A stretch of DNA of 39,866 nucleotides from Lysobacterales bacterium (GTDB taxonomy: Bacteria; Pseudomonadota; Gammaproteobacteria; Xanthomonadales; SZUA-36), in contig JANQPM010000087.1 in the NCBI GenBank assembly GCA_028289465.1, positions 66,520 through 106,385 of the forward strand, in the 5' to 3' direction. Positions 1 through 8,210 of this stretch are shown in pieces (positions within the stretch are counted from its first letter, which is position 1; each line of letters opens with the position of its first letter). The notes beneath the pieces were generated by a model. That model ran no database searches, had not been told where the DNA came from, and saw only the letters and a program-made list of their open reading frames with translations. Position numbers and translations under genes: made by a program.

Positions 1-1490
1 GTCAATGCCAGCGGGTCGTTCGGCGACAACTCTACGGACTGCTGAGACCAGGTCCACGCATCGGCCATTCTTCCGTAGTTGCTGGCCCAATTCGCCATAT
101 TGCGTAATATCATCGCCGAATTGGGCTTGATCGCATGAATCTCCTGCAGCCGCTCCATACCCAGATCGTATTCGCCAAACTGAAAGTACAAGCTGCCGAG
201 ATTGATATTCAGCAGTTCGTTAAGCGGATCCTGCTCCAAGGCTTCCTCCAGTATCAGCCGGTTTTCCGGCAGCCGCCCCTGATCGGCGATCACGCCGGCC
301 AGCCATAGTTTGGCTGGAACGTAGGAATCATTGAGTTCTATCGCACGCCTGAGCGAGGATTCGGCCGCGTCGTGCTGGCCGATCTGCCAGCGCGCCAGAC
401 CCAAAGACGCGAAAGCCTCGGCGGACTGGGGATTCAGCTCCAGTGCATGGGATATCAACGGCTGGGCTTTGGTGATCGCTTCATCCGGCGAAATGTTACC
501 GTAGCTGGACAGCAGCAGCCACGAATCGGCCAGCCCGGAATACGCCGGTGCGAAATCCGGATCGGCCTTAATCGCCTCGCCGAATTTGGCGATCGCAAGC
601 TGCAACTCTTCCGGACCGCGCCGCCACCAGTGCAGCCGGGCCGTGTTATAGGCCTGCTGGCTGGCCAGCACATCGGTGGACGCAAACGGCGACCTGAGCT
701 CGCTGATACCATCGAACGATTCAACCAGGGATTCGGATATCGCCTTTGCGATTTCGTCCTGAATGGCAAAGATATCATTCAGTTCGCGGTCATAGGTCTT
801 GGACCAGATGTGATAACCGTCGGTGACATTGATCAACTGCGCGGTCAGGCGAATCTGGTTGCCGCTGGTGCGCAAACTGCCCTCCAGTATCTTGCTGACA
901 TTTAACAGCCGGCCGATTTCCTTGATATTCAGTTTTTTGTCGCGCAGCGCAAAGGACGACGTCCTCGCGGCAACGCGCAGACCGTCCACCTGGGCCAGAA
1001 TATTCAGTATCTCCTCGGCGATGCCGTCTGAAAAATGTGCCTGATCGCCACCCGGGCTCAGGTCGTCAAAAGGCAGTACTGCAATGGAATTTTCCGGTGC
1101 AGTGCTGACGCCGCCGGCAACCAACTGGTTACCCGGAGCGAGCTGACCACCGGACAGCAGATCACCGTAGTATTGAAACAGACCGGCACCGAGGGCACCG
1201 GTCAGAATCAGCATCGCGGTAAACAGGCCGGCGGTTTGCCTCGGACTCAGCAGGCCGCCGGTCTGACGCTTGATACCGGTACCGCTGACCTGAAATACCC
1301 AGGCCAGCAGGAACACGATCGGGAAACCCAGAATGACCAGCAACGCAACCAGGGTTTTCACCCACTGCGACAGCAGCAGCGCCTCGCCGGTCGCATCCAG
1401 CAACTGCAGACCGATAAACGCCGCAACCGCATAAGTACCCAGGGTACGCGGGATCTTGCGGCGGTTGAGTTCGGCCACCACGGCTGACAT
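1..1490 (-). CDS. TolB-N domain / TPR membrane protein (partial, 3' end off the window)
   Basis: An open frame runs on the minus strand from ATG at 1490 to the left edge without a stop, about 496 codons. The N-terminus is a short cytoplasmic segment with the ELNRRKIPRT motif, then two hydrophobic stretches (about residues 18-33 and 44-62). A linker and third hydrophobic stretch follow, then a TolB-N/FlgO-like domain beginning SIAVLPFDDLSPGG and including FSDGIAEEILNILA and GSLRTSGNQIRLTAQLI. The rest is tetratricopeptide repeats (for example LAIAKFGEAIKADPDFAPAY). This architecture is common in gammaproteobacteria, often fused to adenylate cyclase or DNA-binding domains; here the N-terminal output domain is absent. 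The role is unknown, probably protein-protein scaffolding or sensing at the inner membrane. A GTG at 1535 lies in the same frame and is an alternative start. Family assignment is confident, function is not. Confidence 0.85.
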   Translation of the reverse strand, partial: MSAVVAELNRRKIPRTLGTYAVAAFIGLQLLDATGEALLLSQWVKTLVALLVILGFPIVFLLAWVFQVSGTGIKRQTGGLLSPRQTAGLFTAMLILTGALGAGLFQYYGDLLSGGQLAPGNQLVAGGVSTAPENSIAVLPFDDLSPGGDQAHFSDGIAEEILNILAQVDGLRVAARTSSFALRDKKLNIKEIGRLLNVSKILEGSLRTSGNQIRLTAQLINVTDGYHIWSKTYDRELNDIFAIQDEIAKAISESLVESFDGISELRSPFASTDVLASQQAYNTARLHWWRRGPEELQLAIAKFGEAIKADPDFAPAYSGLADSWLLLSSYGNISPDEAITKAQPLISHALELNPQSAEAFASLGLARWQIGQHDAAESSLRRAIELNDSYVPAKLWLAGVIADQGRLPENRLILEEALEQDPLNELLNINLGSLYFQFGEYDLGMERLQEIHAIKPNSAMILRNMANWASNYGRMADAWTWSQQSVELSPNDPLAL

Positions 1491-1641
1491 GAACGAATGG
1501 CTTTTAGTGCCGCTTGTCACGATTTCTGGTTCCACATGGTCCGATGCGTTGGCGGAATGCGCACCTTCGCTTCCTTATTATCCCCGCTTCCTATAGTCTC
1601 AGGGCCATTATTTCCGGGCTATTGCTTTCATGGCCGGCTTA

Positions 1642-2678
1642 TCAGGACCGACGTTTGTTGACATCGCCAAGTGTCCCGTCCCGCTTCAGCCGGATCAGGC
1701 CGGAGATATCCTCATCGCCATAGCCTGCTTCCACCAGTCGCCGGTAATCCTCAAGCGCCCGTTCTACCACTGGTACTGAGATATCCAAATCCTGTGCCAG
1801 TTCCAGGCAAATCTGCAAATCCTTCAGCAACAGCGACTGCTTGAAACCCGCCCCGAATTCACTGTTACGCATGGTACGGCCCCGATGCGATAAAAACCAA
1901 TTCCCGGCCGCCCCGGAACTCAGCACCTGCTGCAACGGTTCTGTCGGCAGGCCCAAGTGTTCGGCCAATGCCAGACCTTCGCATACCGCTTCCGCTATGC
2001 CGCCGACCAGTACCTGATTAACGGCCTTTGCAGCCTGACCGTTACCGATACCGCCCATATGCCGAACCTCGGCCGCAAACGGCTTCAGCAATGGCAGAAT
2101 CCGCTCAAAAGTGGCGTCATTCGCGCCGACCATGACCGATAAGCGGCCATTTTTTGCGCCTTCCACGCCGCCGGACACTGGCGCATCGGCGAATTCTACA
2201 TCGTTTTGCGCCAATCGCGCCCCGACCTCCCGCGCGGTTCCCGGGCCGACGGTAGACGTATCCACCACCAGCTGGCCGGCGCGTAGACCGGGTGCTATCG
2301 CATCGACAATCTGCATCAGATCACCGTCTTTCGACACGCAGATAAACACGACCTCGCAATGCGAAGCCAGCGTTTCGATCCGCTCTGGAGCCGCAGGCGA
2401 CCCGCCGACCCCGGTTGGGTGAGCGAGCAACGCGAGCGGCACCAGAGGGGTCGCGCCTTCGTTCTACGCTGTCTTGCGGTTGCGGTTTTCGTCCGCAGGA
2501 CGAAAGAAGCGGGCGCGAGACTCCTTACTGCTGTGACACTCCAACGGCGGCAAAAGGTTACCGCTTTTTCGCCAGTCCGGTTCCAGACTGCGGTCAAATA
2601 CCCCGCTGCAGCCAGGTGACCGGCCATTGGCGCGCCCATGGCTCCGAGGCCGATAAAACCAGCCGCCAACGTCGTCAT
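1642..2678 (-). pseudogene. 3-hydroxyisobutyrate dehydrogenase-family gene, interrupted and frameshifted
   Basis: The start at 2678 encodes a typical Rossmann N-terminus (GFIGLGAMGAPMAGHLAAAG, then VWNRTGEKA). The body resumes in a different frame near SPAAPERIETLASHCEVVFICVS and continues to the stop at 1642. The body has the substrate-binding segment DAPVSGGVEGAKNGRLSVMV and the catalytic-lysine region GNGQAAKAVNQVLVGG. Intact members (3-hydroxyisobutyrate or tartronate semialdehyde reductases, NAD(P)-dependent) are about 290 residues in one frame. Between roughly 2395 and 2560 the homology is replaced by unrelated sequence holding a perfect hairpin, and the frame is lost. The start overlaps the speA stop (ATGA at 2675-2678), so the gene was once translationally coupled to speA. 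A 266-residue protein from GTG 2442 would lack the nucleotide-binding half, so loss of function is likely. Confidence 0.75.
2395..2560. repeat. Small inserted palindromic element disrupting the dehydrogenase gene
   Basis: This stretch has no counterpart in the dehydrogenase family and breaks its frame. It holds a perfect hairpin: TTTCGTC (2487-2493), loop CGCAG, GACGAAA (2499-2505). Outer arms are imperfectly complementary (GGGTCGCGCC near 2448-2457 and GGGCGCGAGACTCC at 2511-2524). Size and palindromy suggest a REP/MITE-like element without coding capacity. The exact ends are uncertain because no target duplication was identified. Confidence 0.5.
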
Positions 2679-4558
2679 TCATTGGTCTCCAGATAAGTGT
2701 ATCCGTCCAGGCCCGAGCGCAGCGCCTGAAATAGCAAACGCTTTTCCCGCTGATCCAGTTGGCTCGCTGCCACCTTGCGCCGAATGCCGGCCTCCAGGCT
2801 GTCTCGCTCGAAACCGACCGCGGCCAGCAACGTTGCGGCACGGTCGCCGGACCGCAGCGACTCCAGGCGCAGCTCGCCGTCTTGCACCCAGACATCGACG
2901 CTGTCGGTATCGCCGAACAGGTTATGGATATCGCCCAGGGTTTCCTGGTAGGCGCCGGTCAGGAAGATGCCTAGCAGATACGGCCTGCCGGGCTCGATAT
3001 CATGTACGCTGAGGGTCGGCTGCAGCGCATATTGTTGAACGTACCGGTCAATGCGCCCGTCGGAATCGCAGGTCAGGTCTTTGAGCAGCGCATGACGCCG
3101 TGGAACTTCGTCCAGCCGCGCCAGCGGGACGATGGGAAAGATCTGATTCAATGCCCAGATATCCGGCAGCGACTGAAATATCGACAAGTTAACGAAATAC
3201 TTGTCCGCCAGCTTTTTATTCAGGGCATCCCGTAACTCGCGGTCTGCCCGGGACTTGGGGACCAATGACTCACGCAGCGTCGACAGCAGCAGATGATAAG
3301 CGTTCTCGATCTCTGCACGATCATAGAGGCCCAGATTTCCAGCCTGGAATTCCAGCCGTGCGTCAGCCAGGCAGCGATCCGCTTCCGGCAACAGGTCGGC
3401 AGCCGGGCTGTGCCGTGCCGCGCCCGTCAGCTCCCGAAGCCTTTGAACCGCATCCGACTTCGCATCGTCGGATGGTGGTGCCGGATCGAATTTTTCCGTT
3501 GCGACCACCTCGGTTACCAGTACCGCGTGGTGGGCGCTCAGTGCACGGCCGGATTCGGAAATCAGCTCGGGATGTGGAATTCCGTGCTGCCGGCAGGTCC
3601 TGGCCAGCGCGCCGACGATGGTTTGCGCATACTGCGCCATGTCGTAATTAATGGAACAGAAACTCTTCGAACGCGTACCCTCGTAGTCCACACCGAGGCC
3701 GCCTCCGATATCCAGCGCCGCGATAGCAACACCAAGCGACCGCAATTCCTGCAGAAAACGTCCGGCTTCTTCCACGCCGTTTCGAATATCCTGCAGATCG
3801 GCAATCTGCGAGCCCATATGAAAGTGCAGCATTTGCAGGCGATCAAGCCAGTCCGCATCGCGCAAGCGGCCGATCAGGCCCAATAGCTGGCCGGCCGATA
3901 AGCCGAACTTGGCCTCCTCGCCGCCGGTGTTCTGCCAATTGCCCGTACCGAGCGAAGCCAGGCGCAGACGGACGCCGAGACTCGGCAGAATATTCAGGCG
4001 GCGGGATTCTTGATCAATCAAATCCAGCTCGCCCGGTTTCTCAATCACCAGGTACACCCGTAAACCCAGATGCTGGCCAAGCAAGGCCAGGCGCACATAT
4101 TCGCGGTCTTTATAACCGTTGCAGATAACGACCCGGCCCGGCTCCGACCGTGCCAGCACCGCGATCAGTTCCGGTTTACTGCCGGCTTCCAGCGCAAAGC
4201 CGTCGATGGATGACAGTGTATCGACAACGGTGCGCTGCTGATTGACTTTGACGGGATAGGCGGGCGTATAAGCGCCGCGATAGCCATGCGTGGCAATCGC
4301 GTCTTTAAATGCACCGGTCAAACAGGCCGCCCGGTGCATCAGAATCTGTGGAAAACGCAGCAGCAACGGTAAGCGCTGCGCCTGTGCCTGCGCTGCATCC
4401 ACAACCGCCTGAAAACGGCAGTTCTCGCCGCCGGCTGCCGGATCGACGGTCATATACCCGGACGAATCAATATCGAAATAAGGGCTGCCCCAGGCATCAA
4501 TGGCATATCGCGCCCGCGCTTGGGCGATATCCCAGCCCCGATCGGCCTCGTGTTGCAT
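2675..4558 (-). CDS. speA: Biosynthetic arginine decarboxylase
   Basis: This 627-residue protein converts arginine to agmatine, the first step of putrescine synthesis by the agmatine route. Its length matches the SpeA family (about 630-660). The PLP-binding lysine lies in AYTPAYPVKVNQQRTV (Lys104), followed by FALEAGSKPELIAVLA. GGGLGVDYEGT and SESGRALSAHHAV are typical fold-III decarboxylase segments, and the C-terminal part has the SpeA-specific WALNQIFPIVPLARLDEVP. The start at 4558 (MQHEADRGWDIAQARARYAI) fits the family N-terminus. It is divergent from spermidine synthase at 4771, giving a polyamine locus with a shared 212-base intergenic region. Its stop overlaps the start of the broken dehydrogenase gene. 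Confidence 0.96.
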   Translation of the reverse strand: MQHEADRGWDIAQARARYAIDAWGSPYFDIDSSGYMTVDPAAGGENCRFQAVVDAAQAQAQRLPLLLRFPQILMHRAACLTGAFKDAIATHGYRGAYTPAYPVKVNQQRTVVDTLSSIDGFALEAGSKPELIAVLARSEPGRVVICNGYKDREYVRLALLGQHLGLRVYLVIEKPGELDLIDQESRRLNILPSLGVRLRLASLGTGNWQNTGGEEAKFGLSAGQLLGLIGRLRDADWLDRLQMLHFHMGSQIADLQDIRNGVEEAGRFLQELRSLGVAIAALDIGGGLGVDYEGTRSKSFCSINYDMAQYAQTIVGALARTCRQHGIPHPELISESGRALSAHHAVLVTEVVATEKFDPAPPSDDAKSDAVQRLRELTGAARHSPAADLLPEADRCLADARLEFQAGNLGLYDRAEIENAYHLLLSTLRESLVPKSRADRELRDALNKKLADKYFVNLSIFQSLPDIWALNQIFPIVPLARLDEVPRRHALLKDLTCDSDGRIDRYVQQYALQPTLSVHDIEPGRPYLLGIFLTGAYQETLGDIHNLFGDTDSVDVWVQDGELRLESLRSGDRAATLLAAVGFERDSLEAGIRRKVAASQLDQREKRLLFQALRSGLDGYTYLETNE

Positions 4559-4770
4559 ACTCGTTCCCGCCCACCGGCTGTCAGCCGGCTATTGTAAGGC
4601 CACGCCCGGCTGCTGTCTTCGGTTAGCGCGAGACAAACCCGCGCTCGGAAAAACGCTAGGTTCGCCGCACCAGATTTTTCCGGGTAGTGGCCTGACAGCA
4701 CCGCGCAGAACGGATTAAGCGCTTTCGACCCGGCCAGGTAAAATATGCCGACCTGAACGAGAGCACCGCT

Positions 4771-5616
4771 ATGAACCTGAACGATCGGTGGTTTACCGAA
4801 CAGTGCGACGAAGCCGGCTGCGCCCTTTCCTATCGGATTGAAGCGCATTTGCACAGTGAGCAGTCCCGATACCAGAAAATCGACATCTACCAGACCACTG
4901 ACTGGGGCCGGCTAATGGCTATCGACGGCTTCGTGATGCTGACCGGCCGGGATAATTTCCTTTACCACGAAATGATGACCCACCCGGCGTTGTTCACTCA
5001 CGACCGGCCCGAAGACATCGTCATCGTTGGCGGCGGCGATTGCGGTACCTTGCGCGAAGTGCTCAAGCATGCGTCTGTAAGACGGGCGGTGCAGGTGGAA
5101 ATCGACGAGCGTGTGACGCGTCTGGCCGAACAATATTTTCCGGAGCTGTGCGAATCGAATGATGACCCGCGGGCCGAACTGCAGTTCGCCGACGGGGTTA
5201 AGTTCATCGCGCAACTGCCGAATGCCAGCCAGGACCTGGTCATCGTCGATTCAACCGATCCGATCGGGCCGGCCGAAGGCCTGTTCGGACCGGCCTTTGT
5301 CGCGGATTGCGAGCGCGTGCTGCGGCCCGGCGGCATTTTGGTACAGCAGAGCGAGTCGCCGTTAATTCATCAGAACATTATTCGGCCGCTACGAGACAAA
5401 ATGAGGAATGCCAGCTTCGCGGACGTGCGGACCTTGCCGTTTCCGCAGCCGTGCTATCCCAGTGGCTGGTGGAGCTGCACCCTGGCACGCAAAGCGCAAT
5501 CGCTGGAGAGTTTTCGAACCGAAGCAGTCGAGACCCGGCAGTTCGCCACCCGGTATTACAACGCCGACATTCATCGCGCCGCACTGGCCCGCCCCGAGTT
5601 TATGAAAGCCTGGTAG
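4771..5616 (+). CDS. speE: Polyamine aminopropyltransferase (spermidine synthase)
   Basis: This 281-residue cytoplasmic enzyme transfers an aminopropyl group from decarboxylated S-adenosylmethionine to putrescine. The family signature is clear: the N-terminal strand domain with QKIDIYQTTDWGRLMAIDG, the nucleotide-binding motif IVIVGGGDCGTLREVLKH (about residues 83-100), VEIDERV, and the catalytic VDSTDPIGPAEGLF segment with its Asp residues. FPQPCYPSGWWSCTLA and the final ADIHRAALARPEF also match SpeE. Length is near E. coli SpeE (288). It is divergent from speA, so the pair supplies consecutive parts of spermidine synthesis; no agmatine-processing enzyme or speD is visible in the window. Confidence 0.95.
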   Translation: MNLNDRWFTEQCDEAGCALSYRIEAHLHSEQSRYQKIDIYQTTDWGRLMAIDGFVMLTGRDNFLYHEMMTHPALFTHDRPEDIVIVGGGDCGTLREVLKHASVRRAVQVEIDERVTRLAEQYFPELCESNDDPRAELQFADGVKFIAQLPNASQDLVIVDSTDPIGPAEGLFGPAFVADCERVLRPGGILVQQSESPLIHQNIIRPLRDKMRNASFADVRTLPFPQPCYPSGWWSCTLARKAQSLESFRTEAVETRQFATRYYNADIHRAALARPEFMKAW

Positions 5617-5674
5617 ACCCCGGTCCCCCAAAGAGCGCCTCCCAGGCAGAACGCCCCAACGGTCGAAGATCAAT

Positions 5675-5777
5675 GCAGGAGCGCCTTCAGGCGCGAATGT
5701 CATACGTAATAATCAGTGCGGAGAGTAATGGGCACGGATTGGGAAGCACCTGCCATCGCGCCTAGAGGCGCTCCTAC
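5675..5777. repeat. REP-like inverted repeat pair (first)
   Basis: GCAGGAGCGCCTTCAGGCGCGAAT at 5675-5698 is itself a hairpin (GCGCCT..AGGCGC). It is followed in inverted orientation by ATCGCGCCTAGAGGCGCTCC (5755-5774, continuing to 5777). The same sequence family recurs at 37415-37501. The position between two converging genes (speE and P-II) and the head-to-tail inversion resemble bacterial REP/BIME elements. Confidence 0.8.
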
Positions 5778-5824
5778 CGAACAGGTCTCTGCCGGCCACG
5801 GTATAGCAAAGCAATCCACCGTCA

Positions 5825-6172
<348 letters not shown>

Positions 6173-6236
6173 TTATTCGCCGGTTTATGGCCGCGGCGCA
6201 GCCGCCTGAGCCGGATAATGACAGCCGCAGCCCCAA

Positions 6237-6276
6237 AAGGAAATAGTCCCTAAGGAAATAGCCCCAAAGGAAATAG
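6237..6276 (+). repeat. Three tandem copies of a 15-base Shine-Dalgarno-like repeat before ubiK
   Basis: AAGGAAATAG occurs at 6237-6246, 6252-6261 and 6267-6276, each copy spaced by exactly 15 bases within a CCCCAAAGGAAATAG unit. The last copy ends two bases before the ubiK ATG (6279). Each unit carries an AAGGA ribosome-binding core, so the array looks like slippage duplication of the ribosome-binding site. Confidence 0.8.
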
Positions 6277-6278
6277 CT

Positions 6279-6542
6279 ATGGTATTCGATTTTCAGATCG
6301 TCGATGATTTGACCCGGAAACTCTCCAACGCACTGCCGCCCGGTCTCAAGCAGGCCAGAGAAGACGTCGAAACCCAGTTCAAAGAGATACTGCAAAGCGC
6401 ACTGGGGCGGCTTAATGTCGTGCCGCTGGAGGAATTCGAAGTACAGAGCGCGGTACTGGCCAAAACCCGCAAAAAACTGCAGACGCTGGAAAAACGCGTG
6501 GCCCGGCTGGAAGGTGTTTATGACGAGGAACACGAGGAATAG
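6279..6542 (+). CDS. ubiK: Ubiquinone biosynthesis accessory factor UbiK
   Basis: This 87-residue protein belongs to the YqiC/UbiK (BMFP) family, which assists UbiJ and the aerobic ubiquinone-biosynthesis complex and can bind membrane. The N-terminal part (VDDLTRKLSNALPPGLKQAR, EDVETQFKEILQSALGRLNVV) forms an amphipathic helix. The C-terminal segment (EFEVQSAVLAKTRKKLQTLEKRVARLE) is a coiled coil that mediates trimerisation in the family. Length matches the family (80-100). It ends two bases before comM, so the two are probably co-transcribed. Confidence 0.9.
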   Translation: MVFDFQIVDDLTRKLSNALPPGLKQAREDVETQFKEILQSALGRLNVVPLEEFEVQSAVLAKTRKKLQTLEKRVARLEGVYDEEHEE

Positions 6543-6544
6543 CA

Positions 6545-8053
6545 ATGTCGCTGGCGCTGGCGTTCAGCCGTGCCCAGCTGGGCATTGACGCGCCAGAAGT
6601 TATCGTCGAGGTCCATCTGGCTCCGGGCCTGCCGGGGCTGTCCATCGTCGGATTGCCGGAAGCCGCCGTCAAAGAGAGCAAAGACCGGGTCCGCGCCGCG
6701 CTGATCAATGTCGGCTTCGAATTCCCGGCCCGCCGTATCACTATTTCACTGGCACCGGCCGATCTGCCCAAAGAAGGTAGCCGCTTCGACCTGGCTATTG
6801 CGCTGGGGATACTGGCCGCATCAGACCAGGTCGACCGGCAGCGCCTGGCCGCGTTCGAATTCCTCGGCGAATTATCGTTGAGCGGCGATATACGCCCTAT
6901 CCACGGCGTGCTGCCGGCCGCGCTGCAAGCGCGGCGGACTGACCGGCAGTTGGTGGTACCGACCGCCAACGGCGCCGAAGCCGCGCTGGTGCGAAACTGC
7001 AAAACCCTGTGTGCGTCATCGCTGTTGGCGGTGGTCGCACACCTCCAGGGCGGGCAAGCGCTGCCGGGCCCGTCAAATGCACCGACCGATATCGAAGACA
7101 ACCTGCCCGATCTGGCAGACGTCCGGGGCCAGTACCATGCTCGCCGCGCGCTGGAAATAGCCGCCGCCGGCGGCCATAACCTGCTGATGACAGGTCCGCC
7201 GGGAACCGGGAAAACCATGCTGGCAAGCCGCCTGCCAGGAATCCTGCCGCCAATGACCGAACGCGAAGCCCTGGAAGCGGCGGCTGTCAGCTCGATCAGC
7301 AACCAGACTTTTGACCCGGCCCTGTGGCGCAAACGGCCATTCCGCGCCCCGCACCACACCGCCAGCGCCGTCGCCCTGGTCGGCGGCGGATCCAAACCGC
7401 GCCCGGGCGAAATCTCACTGGCCCACCACGGCGTATTGTTTCTCGACGAACTACCCGAATTCAGCCGCCATGTGCTGGAAGTCCTGAGAGAACCGATGGA
7501 ATCCGGCAGCATCGTCATCTCCCGCGCCGCACTGCAGGCGGAATTCCCGGCCAACTTTCAGCTCGTTGCAGCGATGAACCCCTGTCATTGCGGGTTCCTG
7601 AGCGATCCGTCCGGTCAATGTAACTGCTCCGCTGAACAAGTCCGCCGTTATCGCGGCCGAATCTCCGGCCCTATTCTGGATCGAATTGACCTGCACATCG
7701 ACGTACCGCGGATGCCGATTCGGGAAATCAACAGTCAGCAAACAAATGAGTCTAGTCTAGAAGTCAGAGAGAGAGTTATCGCCGCTCGAAGGCGGCAAAT
7801 GCAACGCGCCGGCAAACCCAATGAACAACTATCTAACCAGGAAATCAAACAAGATTGCCAACTATCCGAATCAGATCAGAGTTTTCTGGAACAAGCCGCT
7901 GAAAAACTCCGTCTTTCCGCTCGAGCATATCATCGCGTTCTTAAAGTCGCCCGCACGATAGCTGACTTGCAAAACTCAGAACGAATCCTGCGATCCCAAA
8001 TTACAGAAGCCGCCAGCTACCGAAGCTGTGAGCGACAGGCAGCCTGGCCATGA
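6545..8053 (+). CDS. comM: YifB/ComM family Mg-chelatase-like AAA+ ATPase
   Basis: This 502-residue protein is of the ComM type, a hexameric helicase that promotes branch migration during natural transformation. It has the N-terminal ChlI-like domain (VEVHLAPGLPGLSIVGLPEA, RITISLAPADLPKEGSRFDL), Walker A GPPGTGKT (residues 217-224), Walker B VLFLDELPEF, and the cysteine-bearing segment CHCGFLSDPSGQCNCS before RISGPILDRIDLHIDVP. The C-terminal Mg-chelatase domain includes SARAYHRVLKVARTIADL. From about 7735 the coding sequence becomes visibly richer in A/T than the first 1200 bases, but the family homology continues to the end. Confidence 0.95.
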   Translation: MSLALAFSRAQLGIDAPEVIVEVHLAPGLPGLSIVGLPEAAVKESKDRVRAALINVGFEFPARRITISLAPADLPKEGSRFDLAIALGILAASDQVDRQRLAAFEFLGELSLSGDIRPIHGVLPAALQARRTDRQLVVPTANGAEAALVRNCKTLCASSLLAVVAHLQGGQALPGPSNAPTDIEDNLPDLADVRGQYHARRALEIAAAGGHNLLMTGPPGTGKTMLASRLPGILPPMTEREALEAAAVSSISNQTFDPALWRKRPFRAPHHTASAVALVGGGSKPRPGEISLAHHGVLFLDELPEFSRHVLEVLREPMESGSIVISRAALQAEFPANFQLVAAMNPCHCGFLSDPSGQCNCSAEQVRRYRGRISGPILDRIDLHIDVPRMPIREINSQQTNESSLEVRERVIAARRRQMQRAGKPNEQLSNQEIKQDCQLSESDQSFLEQAAEKLRLSARAYHRVLKVARTIADLQNSERILRSQITEAASYRSCERQAAWP

Positions 8054-8210
8054 TCCGGCGGGCACCGGCGTCTGCAGGGCACCAATGCATTCCCGATAGC
8101 CGGGCCGGTCGGCTGCTCTGGCGCAGGGAAAGTACGTGAAGGTCAAGCGCAAGACTGAAGCGAACCTTCCGGATTACGTCATTGTGCTACCCATATCCAA
8201 TTCAAACAGA

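Noticed and set aside
1642..2442. Stand-alone 266-residue dehydrogenase
   Set aside because: It would lack the Rossmann nucleotide-binding segment, which is present upstream in another frame, so a broken gene is the better reading.
6412..7554. 380-codon open frame antisense to comM
   Set aside because: It is composed of Arg/Ser/Ala-rich shadow sequence opposite a well-conserved ATPase gene, with no domain and no ribosome-binding site.
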